From M3007 sp031373665 (GTDB taxonomy: Bacteria > Bacteroidota > Bacteroidia > Chitinophagales > Saprospiraceae), in contig JANMMZ010000058.1 in NCBI GenBank assembly GCA_031373665.1, forward strand, positions 1-64,000: 64,000 nt of DNA, written 5' to 3'. Under the pieces are notes generated by a model. That model made no database searches. It was not told the DNA's origin and saw only the letters and a list, made by a program, of their open reading frames with translations. Positions 55,853 through 62,862 of this stretch are shown piece after piece (within the stretch, counting starts at the first letter, position 1; every line of letters begins with the position of its first letter). The position numbers were made by a program, and so were the translations under genes.

Positions 55853-56440
55853 TCAGGCCGCCAATTTCAACCACTGCAAAATGGCCTTAGCAGGCGCTCC
55901 AGACGTAATGTGAATATCGTGTACTTCGCCCAGTTCAAACACAATATAATCCCCTTGGGTCATGTACACTACCCGGCTTTGCCCATCGGGCGTGTGTATG
56001 TGGCACTCACAAGATCCTTCCAACAGGATAAAACTTTCCAATACATCAAAATGGACTTCCGTTGGCACTTCTTCCTTGACCCAAGCGATGTTGATTTCTA
56101 CAGTATCATCTATTCTGATGGGGTGTAAATGAATGCCTTCATAATCGTCAGGAGCAGGTATGTGTTGCACAGCCTCCGCCCAATCCAAGAAATTGAGGTG
56201 TGACCCAAGCAATGGTACTGCGGTGAGTGAAATAGGCTGTCTTCCTTCGTTTTGAGCATTTAACTGAGCCACTTTACTCAATATTCTATCTTTCAGCGCG
56301 GGAGCAGGGGATACACGGTGCGCTTGAGCATAGTCCACCAGTGCCGCTTCCAAGGCAGCCATATCCTGATTGCTGAGCAAAGGATCATCCAAAAGCACAG
56401 ACAAACTTTCGCGGGTAATATGTAGCAACTTCTTTTTCAT
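55853..56440 (-). CDS. ChrR-like cupin anti-sigma factor
   Basis: 195 residues. The N-terminal ~75 residues are helical and acidic, as in zinc-binding anti-sigma domains, but the HxxxC-x2-C motif is not evident. The C-terminal half is a cupin barrel with EVHFDVLESFILLEG, CECHIHTPDG and the final GEVHDIHI. The ECF sigma gene lies directly upstream with a 4-base overlap. The pair is analogous to RpoE-ChrR, in which the cupin senses singlet oxygen or related stress (inference). Confidence 0.85.
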   Translation of the reverse strand: MKKKLLHITRESLSVLLDDPLLSNQDMAALEAALVDYAQAHRVSPAPALKDRILSKVAQLNAQNEGRQPISLTAVPLLGSHLNFLDWAEAVQHIPAPDDYEGIHLHPIRIDDTVEINIAWVKEEVPTEVHFDVLESFILLEGSCECHIHTPDGQSRVVYMTQGDYIVFELGEVHDIHITSGAPAKAILQWLKLAA

Positions 56441-56988
56441 TCTTCTAACTGATAATGCTTCCGCAAAGCCATCAATGCTGCGCGGGTTCGTGTTTTGACC
56501 GTTCCTAAGGGTATCCCATAGTTGTCAGAAATTTCTTGCTGGGTAAACCCCTCAAAATACATCCAATCTATCAGCTGACGGTGCCCCGGGTCGAGTTTTT
56601 GTGCCAATTCCTTTATATCCAAAGTATTGATATCGAGCGGCTGAACGACGGGTTCTCTATCTGTTCTTACGAGATAATCTATGTTTTGGTTTTTTTTTCG
56701 CTGCGAATAAATTTTTGATCTCGTAAAATCAATCGCACTATTGCGAGCAATATTGATGATCCAAGTCGTAAAACGAGCCTTAGATGGATCAAAAGTACCT
56801 ACCCGTTTCCATATTTTCACAAAAGTATCTTGTAATATATTTTCGGCATCGCCGTGGTTTACAACAATACGCAATATGATACCAAATAACATATCACCAT
56901 ATCGGTCATACAACGCAGCATAACCTTCATTGCTGCCACTGCACAATGCTAGTATCAGTGCTTCGTCTTTTGATATAGTATTAGCCAC
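56437..56988 (-). CDS. ECF-family RNA polymerase sigma factor
   Basis: 183 residues with a GTG start (56988); a TACTTTTG box at 57029-57036 on the minus strand leaves a leader of about 36 bases. Region 2 runs from ALYDRYGDMLFGII to FTTWIINIARNSAIDFTRS and region 4 from LDPGHRQLIDWMYFEGFTQ to GTVKTRTRAALMALRKHY. It fits the ECF sigma factors paired with ChrR-like anti-sigma proteins, which the overlapping downstream gene encodes. Autoregulation is usual for such pairs. Confidence 0.92.
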   Translation of the reverse strand: MANTISKDEALILALCSGSNEGYAALYDRYGDMLFGIILRIVVNHGDAENILQDTFVKIWKRVGTFDPSKARFTTWIINIARNSAIDFTRSKIYSQRKKNQNIDYLVRTDREPVVQPLDINTLDIKELAQKLDPGHRQLIDWMYFEGFTQQEISDNYGIPLGTVKTRTRAALMALRKHYQLEE

Positions 56989-57028
56989 TATGATTTTTGT
57001 TGTATTGGATGTGTTTTGGTATAGACCG

Positions 57029-57036
57029 CAAAAGTA
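57029..57036 (-). promoter_or_regulatory. Predicted -7 box (TACTTTTG) of the sigma/anti-sigma operon
   Basis: Perfect TAnnTTTG on the minus strand, with TTG at 57055-57053 close to the -33 position. It appears to be a housekeeping promoter and a separate ECF-dependent promoter was not seen. Confidence 0.5.
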
Positions 57037-57187
57037 TTATTTAATGGCGGATCAATTCCATAAATCATTTAACTTTGTGAAGGAAATTGAATAACCTCCT
57101 TCAGTTTAGAGGCCAGATTCAAGTAAAATGGAGGAGTTTATTTAATTCGTGTTACTTTGTGATATTTTTATTCAAAATAGATACATT

Positions 57188-58225
57188 ATGAAATACTTTA
57201 TTTATGTGTTTTTTATGGTGCTAACAGCCATTGGCTGTTCATCTGATTCCTCCACAGCCACCAGTAAAGCACTAGGTCTGAAAGACTATTTTCCTAGCAA
57301 CCTAAACGGAATACAGGCTGGAGGAGTGCGCCTAATACCGATCACTACGCCCAAAGGCAATTTTAAAGTTTGGACCAAACGATTTGGAAACAACCCTACC
57401 ATTAAAGTATTGTTGCTGCATGGAGGTCCTGCTTGCACCCATGAGTATTTTGAAAGTTTTGAAAGTTTTTTGCCGCAAGAAGGCATCGAGTTTATTTATT
57501 ACGACCAGTTGGGATCGGCTTTTTCTGACCAACCCAATGATACCAGCCTCTGGAATCTGCCGCGTTTTGTAGAAGAAGTAGAACAGGTTCGGTTGGCATT
57601 GGGGTTAGACAAAGATAATTTTTACCTGCTTGGGCACTCTTGGGGAGGAATATTGGCCATGCAATACGCCCTCAAGTACCAGCAGAACCTCAAGGGTTTG
57701 ATTATCAGCAACATGATGGCCAGTTGCCCCAAATACGATCAATATGCCAATGATGTATTGAGCAAGCAATTGCCGCCTGAAGTATTTAAAGAATTGATGG
57801 ATATAGAGGCCAAGGGCGATTATGCCAATCCGAGGTATATGGGTCTATTGACCCCACATTTTTATGAAAAACACATCCTTCGGCTACCATCGGCGCAGTG
57901 GCCTGATCCGGTCACTCGGAATTTTGCAAAGGTAAACCAACAGATATACGTATCTATGCAAGGCCCTAGCGAGTTTGGGGTTTCTGGTAAATTGGAAAAG
58001 TGGGATGTTAGTGCTGAACTACTCAATATCAAGACCCGTACTTTGGTCATCGGTGCTACGCATGATACGATGGATCCCGTTTACATGGAGTGGATGTCGA
58101 AACAATTGCCCAATGGCAAATTTTTGCTTTGTCCCAATGGAGGTCATATGGCTATGTGGGATGACCAAGGGCATTATTTTTCAGGTTTGGTGGATTTTTT
58201 AAAGGGAAGTATAAACGAGAAATAA
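57188..58225 (+). CDS. Proline-iminopeptidase-like alpha/beta hydrolase lipoprotein (S33 type)
   Basis: 345 residues from the ATG at 57188; an in-frame ATG at 57149 would push the signal peptide inside. The lipobox IGC puts the lipidated Cys at 17. The hydrolase core has the oxyanion block LLLHGGPACTHEY, nucleophile Ser151 in LLGHSWGG, a VIGATHDTMDP acid segment and a final His in NGGHMAM. The GGP signature is typical of proline iminopeptidases, which remove N-terminal Pro from peptides. Being a lipoprotein it acts in the periplasm or at the surface. Monocistronic; the dyad at 58250-58302 follows. Confidence 0.88.
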   Translation: MKYFIYVFFMVLTAIGCSSDSSTATSKALGLKDYFPSNLNGIQAGGVRLIPITTPKGNFKVWTKRFGNNPTIKVLLLHGGPACTHEYFESFESFLPQEGIEFIYYDQLGSAFSDQPNDTSLWNLPRFVEEVEQVRLALGLDKDNFYLLGHSWGGILAMQYALKYQQNLKGLIISNMMASCPKYDQYANDVLSKQLPPEVFKELMDIEAKGDYANPRYMGLLTPHFYEKHILRLPSAQWPDPVTRNFAKVNQQIYVSMQGPSEFGVSGKLEKWDVSAELLNIKTRTLVIGATHDTMDPVYMEWMSKQLPNGKFLLCPNGGHMAMWDDQGHYFSGLVDFLKGSINEK

Positions 58226-58249
58226 GCGATAAAAATTGACGACATTAGA

Positions 58250-58302
58250 ACTTTGAGTTACCCCGACAACAGCACATGAAAATTGTCGGGGTGACTCAAA
58301 GT
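58250..58302. terminator. 20-bp inverted repeat after the hydrolase gene
   Basis: Arms 58250-58269 and 58283-58302 are complementary at 19 of 20 positions (ACTTTGAGT...CCCCGACAA). It lies between convergent genes and is followed by a second inverted repeat. Confidence 0.6.
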
Positions 58303-58310
58303 GTAACGAT

Positions 58311-58353
58311 CCAGTCGCTCCCAAATTCCCTACGGGAATTTTAGGGCGGCTGG
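58311..58353. repeat. Second inverted repeat between convergent genes
   Basis: Arms 58311-58330 and 58334-58353 around a 3-base loop, with most mismatches being of G-U type (CCAGTCGCTCCC against GGGCGGCTGG). The structure would be maintained in RNA. Possibly part of an intergenic repeat family or a terminator for the minus-strand gene. Confidence 0.5.
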
Positions 58354-58394
58354 ATAGTTACCTCAAAATTCACTCCGTCAATAATAAAAACGAA

Positions 58395-59396
58395 TTATTT
58401 CACAAATTTTGCACCATAAACGCCTTTTTCGCCTGTGATTTTCACATAATAAACACCAGAAGGCAGATTTGCAGTAGCAATACTCAATGATTGTTGGTCA
58501 ATCTCCGTTTCCAAAGAAACGCGCTGACCATTGGAAGCAAATACAACAACGCTCTGCACTTGATCATCGGAGAGTTGGGCAAATGCTTGGTCTATCACTG
58601 GATTAGGACTGATTTTAACGTTGCTAACCACTAGATCTTCAGTACCGCTCGTAAAATCAGTATCAAACTTAGTACCGCTGTTGAGTACCTCTTTGGTTAC
58701 TGTGTTTTGAACGAAAGCAACCACGTACATTTCGTCAGCATTCCAAGTATTGGCTATCGCGTAATCGGCATTAAACTCAATGGTTGCGCCATCTACACCT
58801 GGTACAAAATCAAAACCATCAGCAGCAGGTAATAATTTGCGCAGTACATCATGGTGTACGGGTTCTCCATTGGGTGTTGTTTGGGTCACCGTTTTTTCAA
58901 CCAATGCCAAATACAATTTGTAATTACCTTGGGCAATAGTGCCTACCGTGCGTGCTTTCACATTGACACTGCGATTACTACCAGTGCCTGTTTCGGTCAC
59001 TTTTAAGTTGAGGCTACTGGTTTGACCAATCAGTGTGTTTAGTTTTGCGGCAGTAAGCAATTGGCTACCACCACTATTGACGACTCCGTTTAGTACTACC
59101 GTTGGCGTTCCAAATATCCCTGTATAAGCACTCACCCTAGCAGTGTTGTCGGTTGTATTGGCTTGATAAAAGACGCAATTGGAATAAGGGAACTGGGGGT
59201 GGATAGCAATGTGGTGTACCTCTGGGGCATATTGTGCTTGCTCGATTAGGTTAAAAAACGCAGGATTTTTTCCAGCGCAAACGCCACAGCGTGAATTGGT
59301 AAAATGCTCTATGAGCACGTATTTCTTGGGCAAATTTTGAGCCGTGATAAGGGTACTAAGTACCATCAAGAGGGCGAAAACGGGTAGTTTTTTCAT
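58395..59396 (-). CDS. Omp28-like secreted protein with T9SS sorting domain
   Basis: 333 residues with a signal peptide (cleavage near TAQ, residue 20). The Omp28 domain has a thioredoxin-like start, VLIEHFTNSRCGVC (CGVC at 37-40), followed by GIFGTPTVVLNG and YLALVEKTV, as in Omp28-related outer-membrane proteins. The C-terminal ~80 residues are a T9SS sorting domain (VKISPNPVIDQAFAQL, VVVFASNGQRV, GVYYVKI). It is probably exported to the surface. A TACATTTG box at 59440-59447 on the minus strand is a good promoter candidate; the leader is about 40 bases. Confidence 0.9.
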   Translation of the reverse strand: MKKLPVFALLMVLSTLITAQNLPKKYVLIEHFTNSRCGVCAGKNPAFFNLIEQAQYAPEVHHIAIHPQFPYSNCVFYQANTTDNTARVSAYTGIFGTPTVVLNGVVNSGGSQLLTAAKLNTLIGQTSSLNLKVTETGTGSNRSVNVKARTVGTIAQGNYKLYLALVEKTVTQTTPNGEPVHHDVLRKLLPAADGFDFVPGVDGATIEFNADYAIANTWNADEMYVVAFVQNTVTKEVLNSGTKFDTDFTSGTEDLVVSNVKISPNPVIDQAFAQLSDDQVQSVVVFASNGQRVSLETEIDQQSLSIATANLPSGVYYVKITGEKGVYGAKFVK

Positions 59397-59439
59397 GTTA
59401 TTAACGTAGTTGTTGTGTAGTAAAAGTTTATTTGTGAAA

Positions 59440-59447
59440 CAAATGTA
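59440..59447 (-). promoter_or_regulatory. Predicted -7 box (TACATTTG) of the Omp28-like gene
   Basis: Perfect TAnnTTTG on the minus strand, 44 bases ahead of the start at 59396; the leader is about 40 bases. Confidence 0.5.
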
Positions 59448-59631
59448 CGTCGTTTCTTAGACTAAGGGTTTTATAGAATTGTAAAAAATGAAAAATTGTC
59501 CGCATGTGGACTAAAGGCGGCTTGCTTTTTATATTACTCCAAGTGTCAGAAACGAACCTTTGGGCTAAAATAGTCGGCTTTGATTTATTGGATTTTCAAC
59601 ATACTTTACTTGATTAGAACCAAGGAAGTTG

Positions 59632-59639
59632 TACTTTTG
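59632..59639 (+). promoter_or_regulatory. Predicted -7 box (TACTTTTG) abutting the hemL start
   Basis: Perfect TAnnTTTG starting 12 bases before the hemL ATG (59644), with TTG at 59610-59612 at about -33. The predicted transcript starts at the A of the ATG, i.e. leaderless, the same geometry as at the histidine kinase gene. Confidence 0.6.
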
Positions 59640-59643
59640 CACC

Positions 59644-60972
59644 ATGAATCAAAAGTATGCTTATCCGACACCGGATACTTTCCATAGAACGAACAGTGCT
59701 GCGCAGTTTGAAACAGCAAAACAATATTTTCCAGGCGGAGTCCATAGCCCCGTTCGGGCTTTCAAAAGCGTACAAGGTCCGCCTATTTTCTTTGAAAAAG
59801 GCGAAGGTGCCCATCTCTATGATGTTGATGGTCAGGCATTTATAGATTTTTGTTGCTCATGGGGGCCTCTTATTCTTGGCCATGTGCACCCAGCGGTGGT
59901 ACAAAAAGTACAGGAAACCATCGTCAATGGTATGTCGTTTGGTACACCGACCCCACATGATAACCGCATTGGCAAATTGGTATTAGACAACCATCGGTAC
60001 ATCGAAATGATCCGTTTTGTGAGTAGCGGTACAGAAGCCGTGATGAGTGCCATTAGGTTGGCTCGTGGCGTTACCAAACGCGACAAAGTGCTCAAGTTTG
60101 AAGGCTGCTACCACGGCCACGTTGACTCTTTACTTGTCAAAGCAGGTTCAGGTTTGGTGACTTTTGGAATCAGTACCTCTGCTGGTATTCCCGAATCATT
60201 TGCTAAAGAAACCATTGTCGTGCCGTTGGCCGATCCCGATGCTTTGGAGTTGGCACTACAAGAACACGGCCACAACATCGCCTGCATCATTGTGGAACCC
60301 ATTCCCGCCAATAACGGTTTGTTGCTACAAGATCCATCGTTTTTGCGCTGTTTGCGCCTCAAAGCATACAAGTATGGCTGCATGCTCATTTTTGATGAGG
60401 TCATTTCAGGGTTTAGGGTTGGTTTTGAAGGCGCCGCCGGCCTTTACGATATTCAACCTGATATTATTACATTCGGCAAAATCATAGGTGGTGGTATGCC
60501 TGTAGGGGCTTATGCTGCTTCCAAAGAGATCATGGAAAACGTTGCGCCTATGGGCCCCGTTTATCAGGCTGGTACTTTGAGTGCCAACCCCGTGGCTATG
60601 GCTGCTGGTTTGGCTACCCTCACCGAACTGCTCCAACCCGGTTTTTATGAACAATTGGAACACAAAACGGCTGCTTTCACAGCTGCGCTACAACAACATT
60701 GCGACAGTCGTGGCTACGAAGCCACCTTTCCGCACATTGGGTCTATTTTTTGGCCAACATTCACCCGTGAGCGCATCCGACGCAGCGATGAAATAGATGG
60801 GTCTAAGATGGAAATATTCAAAAAAATGCACTTAGAATGCCTCAAAAGAGGCGTATATTTCGGCCCTTCGGGTTATGAAGTCGGGTTTATTTCATCGGCA
60901 CATACCAGTCAGGATCTTGACTTTGCATTGACTCAAATTTGTGTCGCTTTAGATATTGCTTTCAACAACTAG
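59644..60972 (+). CDS. hemL: Glutamate-1-semialdehyde 2,1-aminomutase
   Basis: 442 residues from the ATG at 59644; an in-frame ATG at 59629 would overlap the promoter box. The PLP-dependent class III aminotransferase fold is complete: PGGVHSPVRAF near the N-terminus, RFVSSGTEAVMSAIRLARG, CYHGHVDSLL, and the Schiff-base Lys279 in TFGKIIGGGMPVGAYA. It converts glutamate-1-semialdehyde to 5-aminolevulinate, the entry to haem by the C5 pathway. Length matches the family (~430). It precedes an unrelated dehydrogenase gene by 12 bases. Confidence 0.96.
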   Translation: MNQKYAYPTPDTFHRTNSAAQFETAKQYFPGGVHSPVRAFKSVQGPPIFFEKGEGAHLYDVDGQAFIDFCCSWGPLILGHVHPAVVQKVQETIVNGMSFGTPTPHDNRIGKLVLDNHRYIEMIRFVSSGTEAVMSAIRLARGVTKRDKVLKFEGCYHGHVDSLLVKAGSGLVTFGISTSAGIPESFAKETIVVPLADPDALELALQEHGHNIACIIVEPIPANNGLLLQDPSFLRCLRLKAYKYGCMLIFDEVISGFRVGFEGAAGLYDIQPDIITFGKIIGGGMPVGAYAASKEIMENVAPMGPVYQAGTLSANPVAMAAGLATLTELLQPGFYEQLEHKTAAFTAALQQHCDSRGYEATFPHIGSIFWPTFTRERIRRSDEIDGSKMEIFKKMHLECLKRGVYFGPSGYEVGFISSAHTSQDLDFALTQICVALDIAFNN

Positions 60973-60984
60973 AATTTATATATT

Positions 60985-61872
60985 ATGAAAAATATAACTG
61001 TAATCGGTAGTGGCACCATGGGCAATGGCATTGCCCACGTTTTTGCACAGTACGGATACCCTGTAACCCTTGTGGATGTTTCGGCACCCGCTCTTGAAAA
61101 AGCCATGATTACGATTGGTAATAACTTGGAGCGCCAAATCAAAAAAGGCACTTTGACGGAAGAGGGAAAAGTTAGTATTTTGAACCGTATTTGTCCCATA
61201 AACAACCTAGAGCAAGGGGTAGCAGGCGCAGACCTAGTGGTAGAAGCCGCTACGGAAAATGTAGCCCTAAAACTCAAAATATTTGCTGATATGGATCAAT
61301 ATGCGCCTGCTACGGCCATATTGGCCACCAATACTTCCAGTATCAGCATCACCCAGATAGCCGCCGCTACCAAACGCCCGGAGCAAGTGATCGGTATGCA
61401 CTTCATGAATCCCGTCCCAGTTATGAAACTGATTGAAGTCATTAGGGGATACGCTACCACCGATACCGTGTGCAGTACGATCATGGATCTTTCGCGCAAA
61501 TTGGAAAAAGTCCCAGTGGAAGTAAACGATTATCCCGGATTTGTAGCCAACCGGATCCTAATGCCGATGATCAACGAAGCCATATATACGCTCTACGAAG
61601 GCGTAAGCAGTGTAGAAGGCATAGATACGGTCATGAAATTAGGAATGGCACACCCGATGGGTCCTCTTCAATTGGCCGATTTCATTGGTTTGGATGTTTG
61701 TTTGTCCATATTGAGGGTACTCCATGATGGGTTTGGCAATCCGAAATACGCGCCATGTCCGTTGCTGGTCAACATGGTCACAGCGGGTAAGCTAGGCGCA
61801 AAAAGTGGAGAAGGTTTTTACACATATACTCCTGGGTCTAAAGATTTGGTGGTAGCAGCACGTTTCAAATAG
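60985..61872 (+). CDS. 3-hydroxyacyl-CoA (3-hydroxybutyryl-CoA) dehydrogenase
   Basis: 295 residues: Rossmann domain with GSGTMGNG at 8-15, the catalytic His139 in GMHFMNPVPVMKLIE, and the C-terminal helical domain with DYPGFVANRILMPMINEA and HPMGPLQLADFIGLD. It oxidises (S)-3-hydroxyacyl-CoA with NAD and acts in fatty-acid or phenylacetate degradation; length and the short-chain type suggest hbd/paaH, but the exact substrate is not visible. 12 bases after hemL and 1 base before trmB, so it is in the same transcript. Confidence 0.94.
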   Translation: MKNITVIGSGTMGNGIAHVFAQYGYPVTLVDVSAPALEKAMITIGNNLERQIKKGTLTEEGKVSILNRICPINNLEQGVAGADLVVEAATENVALKLKIFADMDQYAPATAILATNTSSISITQIAAATKRPEQVIGMHFMNPVPVMKLIEVIRGYATTDTVCSTIMDLSRKLEKVPVEVNDYPGFVANRILMPMINEAIYTLYEGVSSVEGIDTVMKLGMAHPMGPLQLADFIGLDVCLSILRVLHDGFGNPKYAPCPLLVNMVTAGKLGAKSGEGFYTYTPGSKDLVVAARFK

Positions 61873-61873
61873 T

Positions 61874-62566
61874 ATGGGAAGGAAAAACAAACTTCAAAAG
61901 TTTGCGGATATATTGCGATTTCCAAATGTGTATGAGTGTTACGATACACAATCGCCCACCTTGGTTTCATCCAACATGGAGCCTGTAGATCTAAAAGGCA
62001 AATGGAATGCCCTGCATTTTAAAAATAATCAGCCCATCACCCTAGAATTAGCCTGTGGTGGTGGAGAATATTGCGTTGGGCTGGGTAAGATGTTCCCTGA
62101 TCGCAATTTTATCGGCGTTGACATCAAAGGAAACCGACTTTGGAAAGGAGCAAAAGAAGCCCTAGATGCAGGGTTGACCAATGTTGCATTTCTGCGCACC
62201 CGCATCGAAGTCTTGGAGCAGTTTTTTGACCAAGACGAGGTTGCCGAAATTTGGATCACGTTTGCCGATCCATTTCCTCGCCCCACCAAAGTCAATCGCC
62301 GCCTAACCTCCCCGATATTTCTGGATAAATACCGCCAAATACTAAAGCCCAGTGGGTTAGTCCACCTCAAGCACGATGATCCTGATTTCATAAAATTCTC
62401 CAAAAAAGTCATAGATGCCGATCCTCTCTGCCACCTACTCTATACCAACGATGATATATATGCTTCTGATCTACTGTATCCAGAGTTGAATATCAAGACT
62501 ATATACGAAATGAAGCACTTAAAAAACGGCAAAACTATCAAGTATATTCGATACACGATTCACTAA
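61874..62566 (+). CDS. trmB: tRNA (guanine-N7)-methyltransferase
   Basis: 230 residues. Motif I ELACGGGEYCVGLGKMFP, the IGVDIKGNRLW strand, IWITFADPFPRP and RRLTSPIFLDKYRQIL are TrmB signatures. The enzyme makes m7G46 in tRNA. The start is 2 bases past the stop of the dehydrogenase gene (in the last A of its TAG), indicating co-translation in the hemL-hbd-trmB run. Length is typical. Confidence 0.96.
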   Translation: MGRKNKLQKFADILRFPNVYECYDTQSPTLVSSNMEPVDLKGKWNALHFKNNQPITLELACGGGEYCVGLGKMFPDRNFIGVDIKGNRLWKGAKEALDAGLTNVAFLRTRIEVLEQFFDQDEVAEIWITFADPFPRPTKVNRRLTSPIFLDKYRQILKPSGLVHLKHDDPDFIKFSKKVIDADPLCHLLYTNDDIYASDLLYPELNIKTIYEMKHLKNGKTIKYIRYTIH

Positions 62567-62628
62567 TTCACTCTATTTATTTTATAGATAATCTCGACAT
62601 CATTCCTAGCATTTTTTACACAAATGGG

Positions 62629-62695
62629 CGACCTCTACAGAGGTCGTGAAGGTGGTAAAATATAAACGCTACAAATGGAGAGCCTCTCCGAGGCT
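62629..62695. repeat. Two short palindromic units after trmB
   Basis: CGACCTCT-AC-AGAGGTCG (62629-62646) and AGCCTC-TCC-GAGGCT (62681-62695), each preceded by ACAAATGG. The stems differ but stay paired, so they look like two copies of one intergenic repeat unit. The rest of the 62567-62854 gap, apart from the heptamer array at 62814, has nothing recognisable. Confidence 0.5.
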
Positions 62696-62813
62696 GGTAT
62701 TCCGAGAACCAATCAGCCCTCTCAATCAATGTATATTTTCACAAAAATCCCCAGCCCTCCAGTAATTAAAAAACCTCTACACATGAAGCCCCCCTTTGTG
62801 GTACCACCCCTCT

Positions 62814-62862
62814 CATAACTCATAACTCATAATTTATAACTCATAACTCATAATTCATAACT
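62814..62862. repeat. Seven-copy heptamer tandem repeat (CATAACT)
   Basis: Seven consecutive 7-base units (CATAACT, CATAACT, CATAATT, TATAACT, CATAACT, CATAATT, CATAACT). It covers the 3' end of the glycosyltransferase gene, whose final Leu codon and TGA stop are inside it. Confidence 0.85.

Noticed and set aside
59544..59557. TGTCAGAAACGAAC upstream of hemL, like one arm of the FtsX palindrome
   Set aside because: One base shorter, no second arm, and no TTGG box at the conserved distance. Treated as chance.
62814..62862. Heptamer array considered as CRISPR or an origin repeat
   Set aside because: Units are adjacent without spacers and too short for CRISPR; no DnaA boxes or replication gene nearby.
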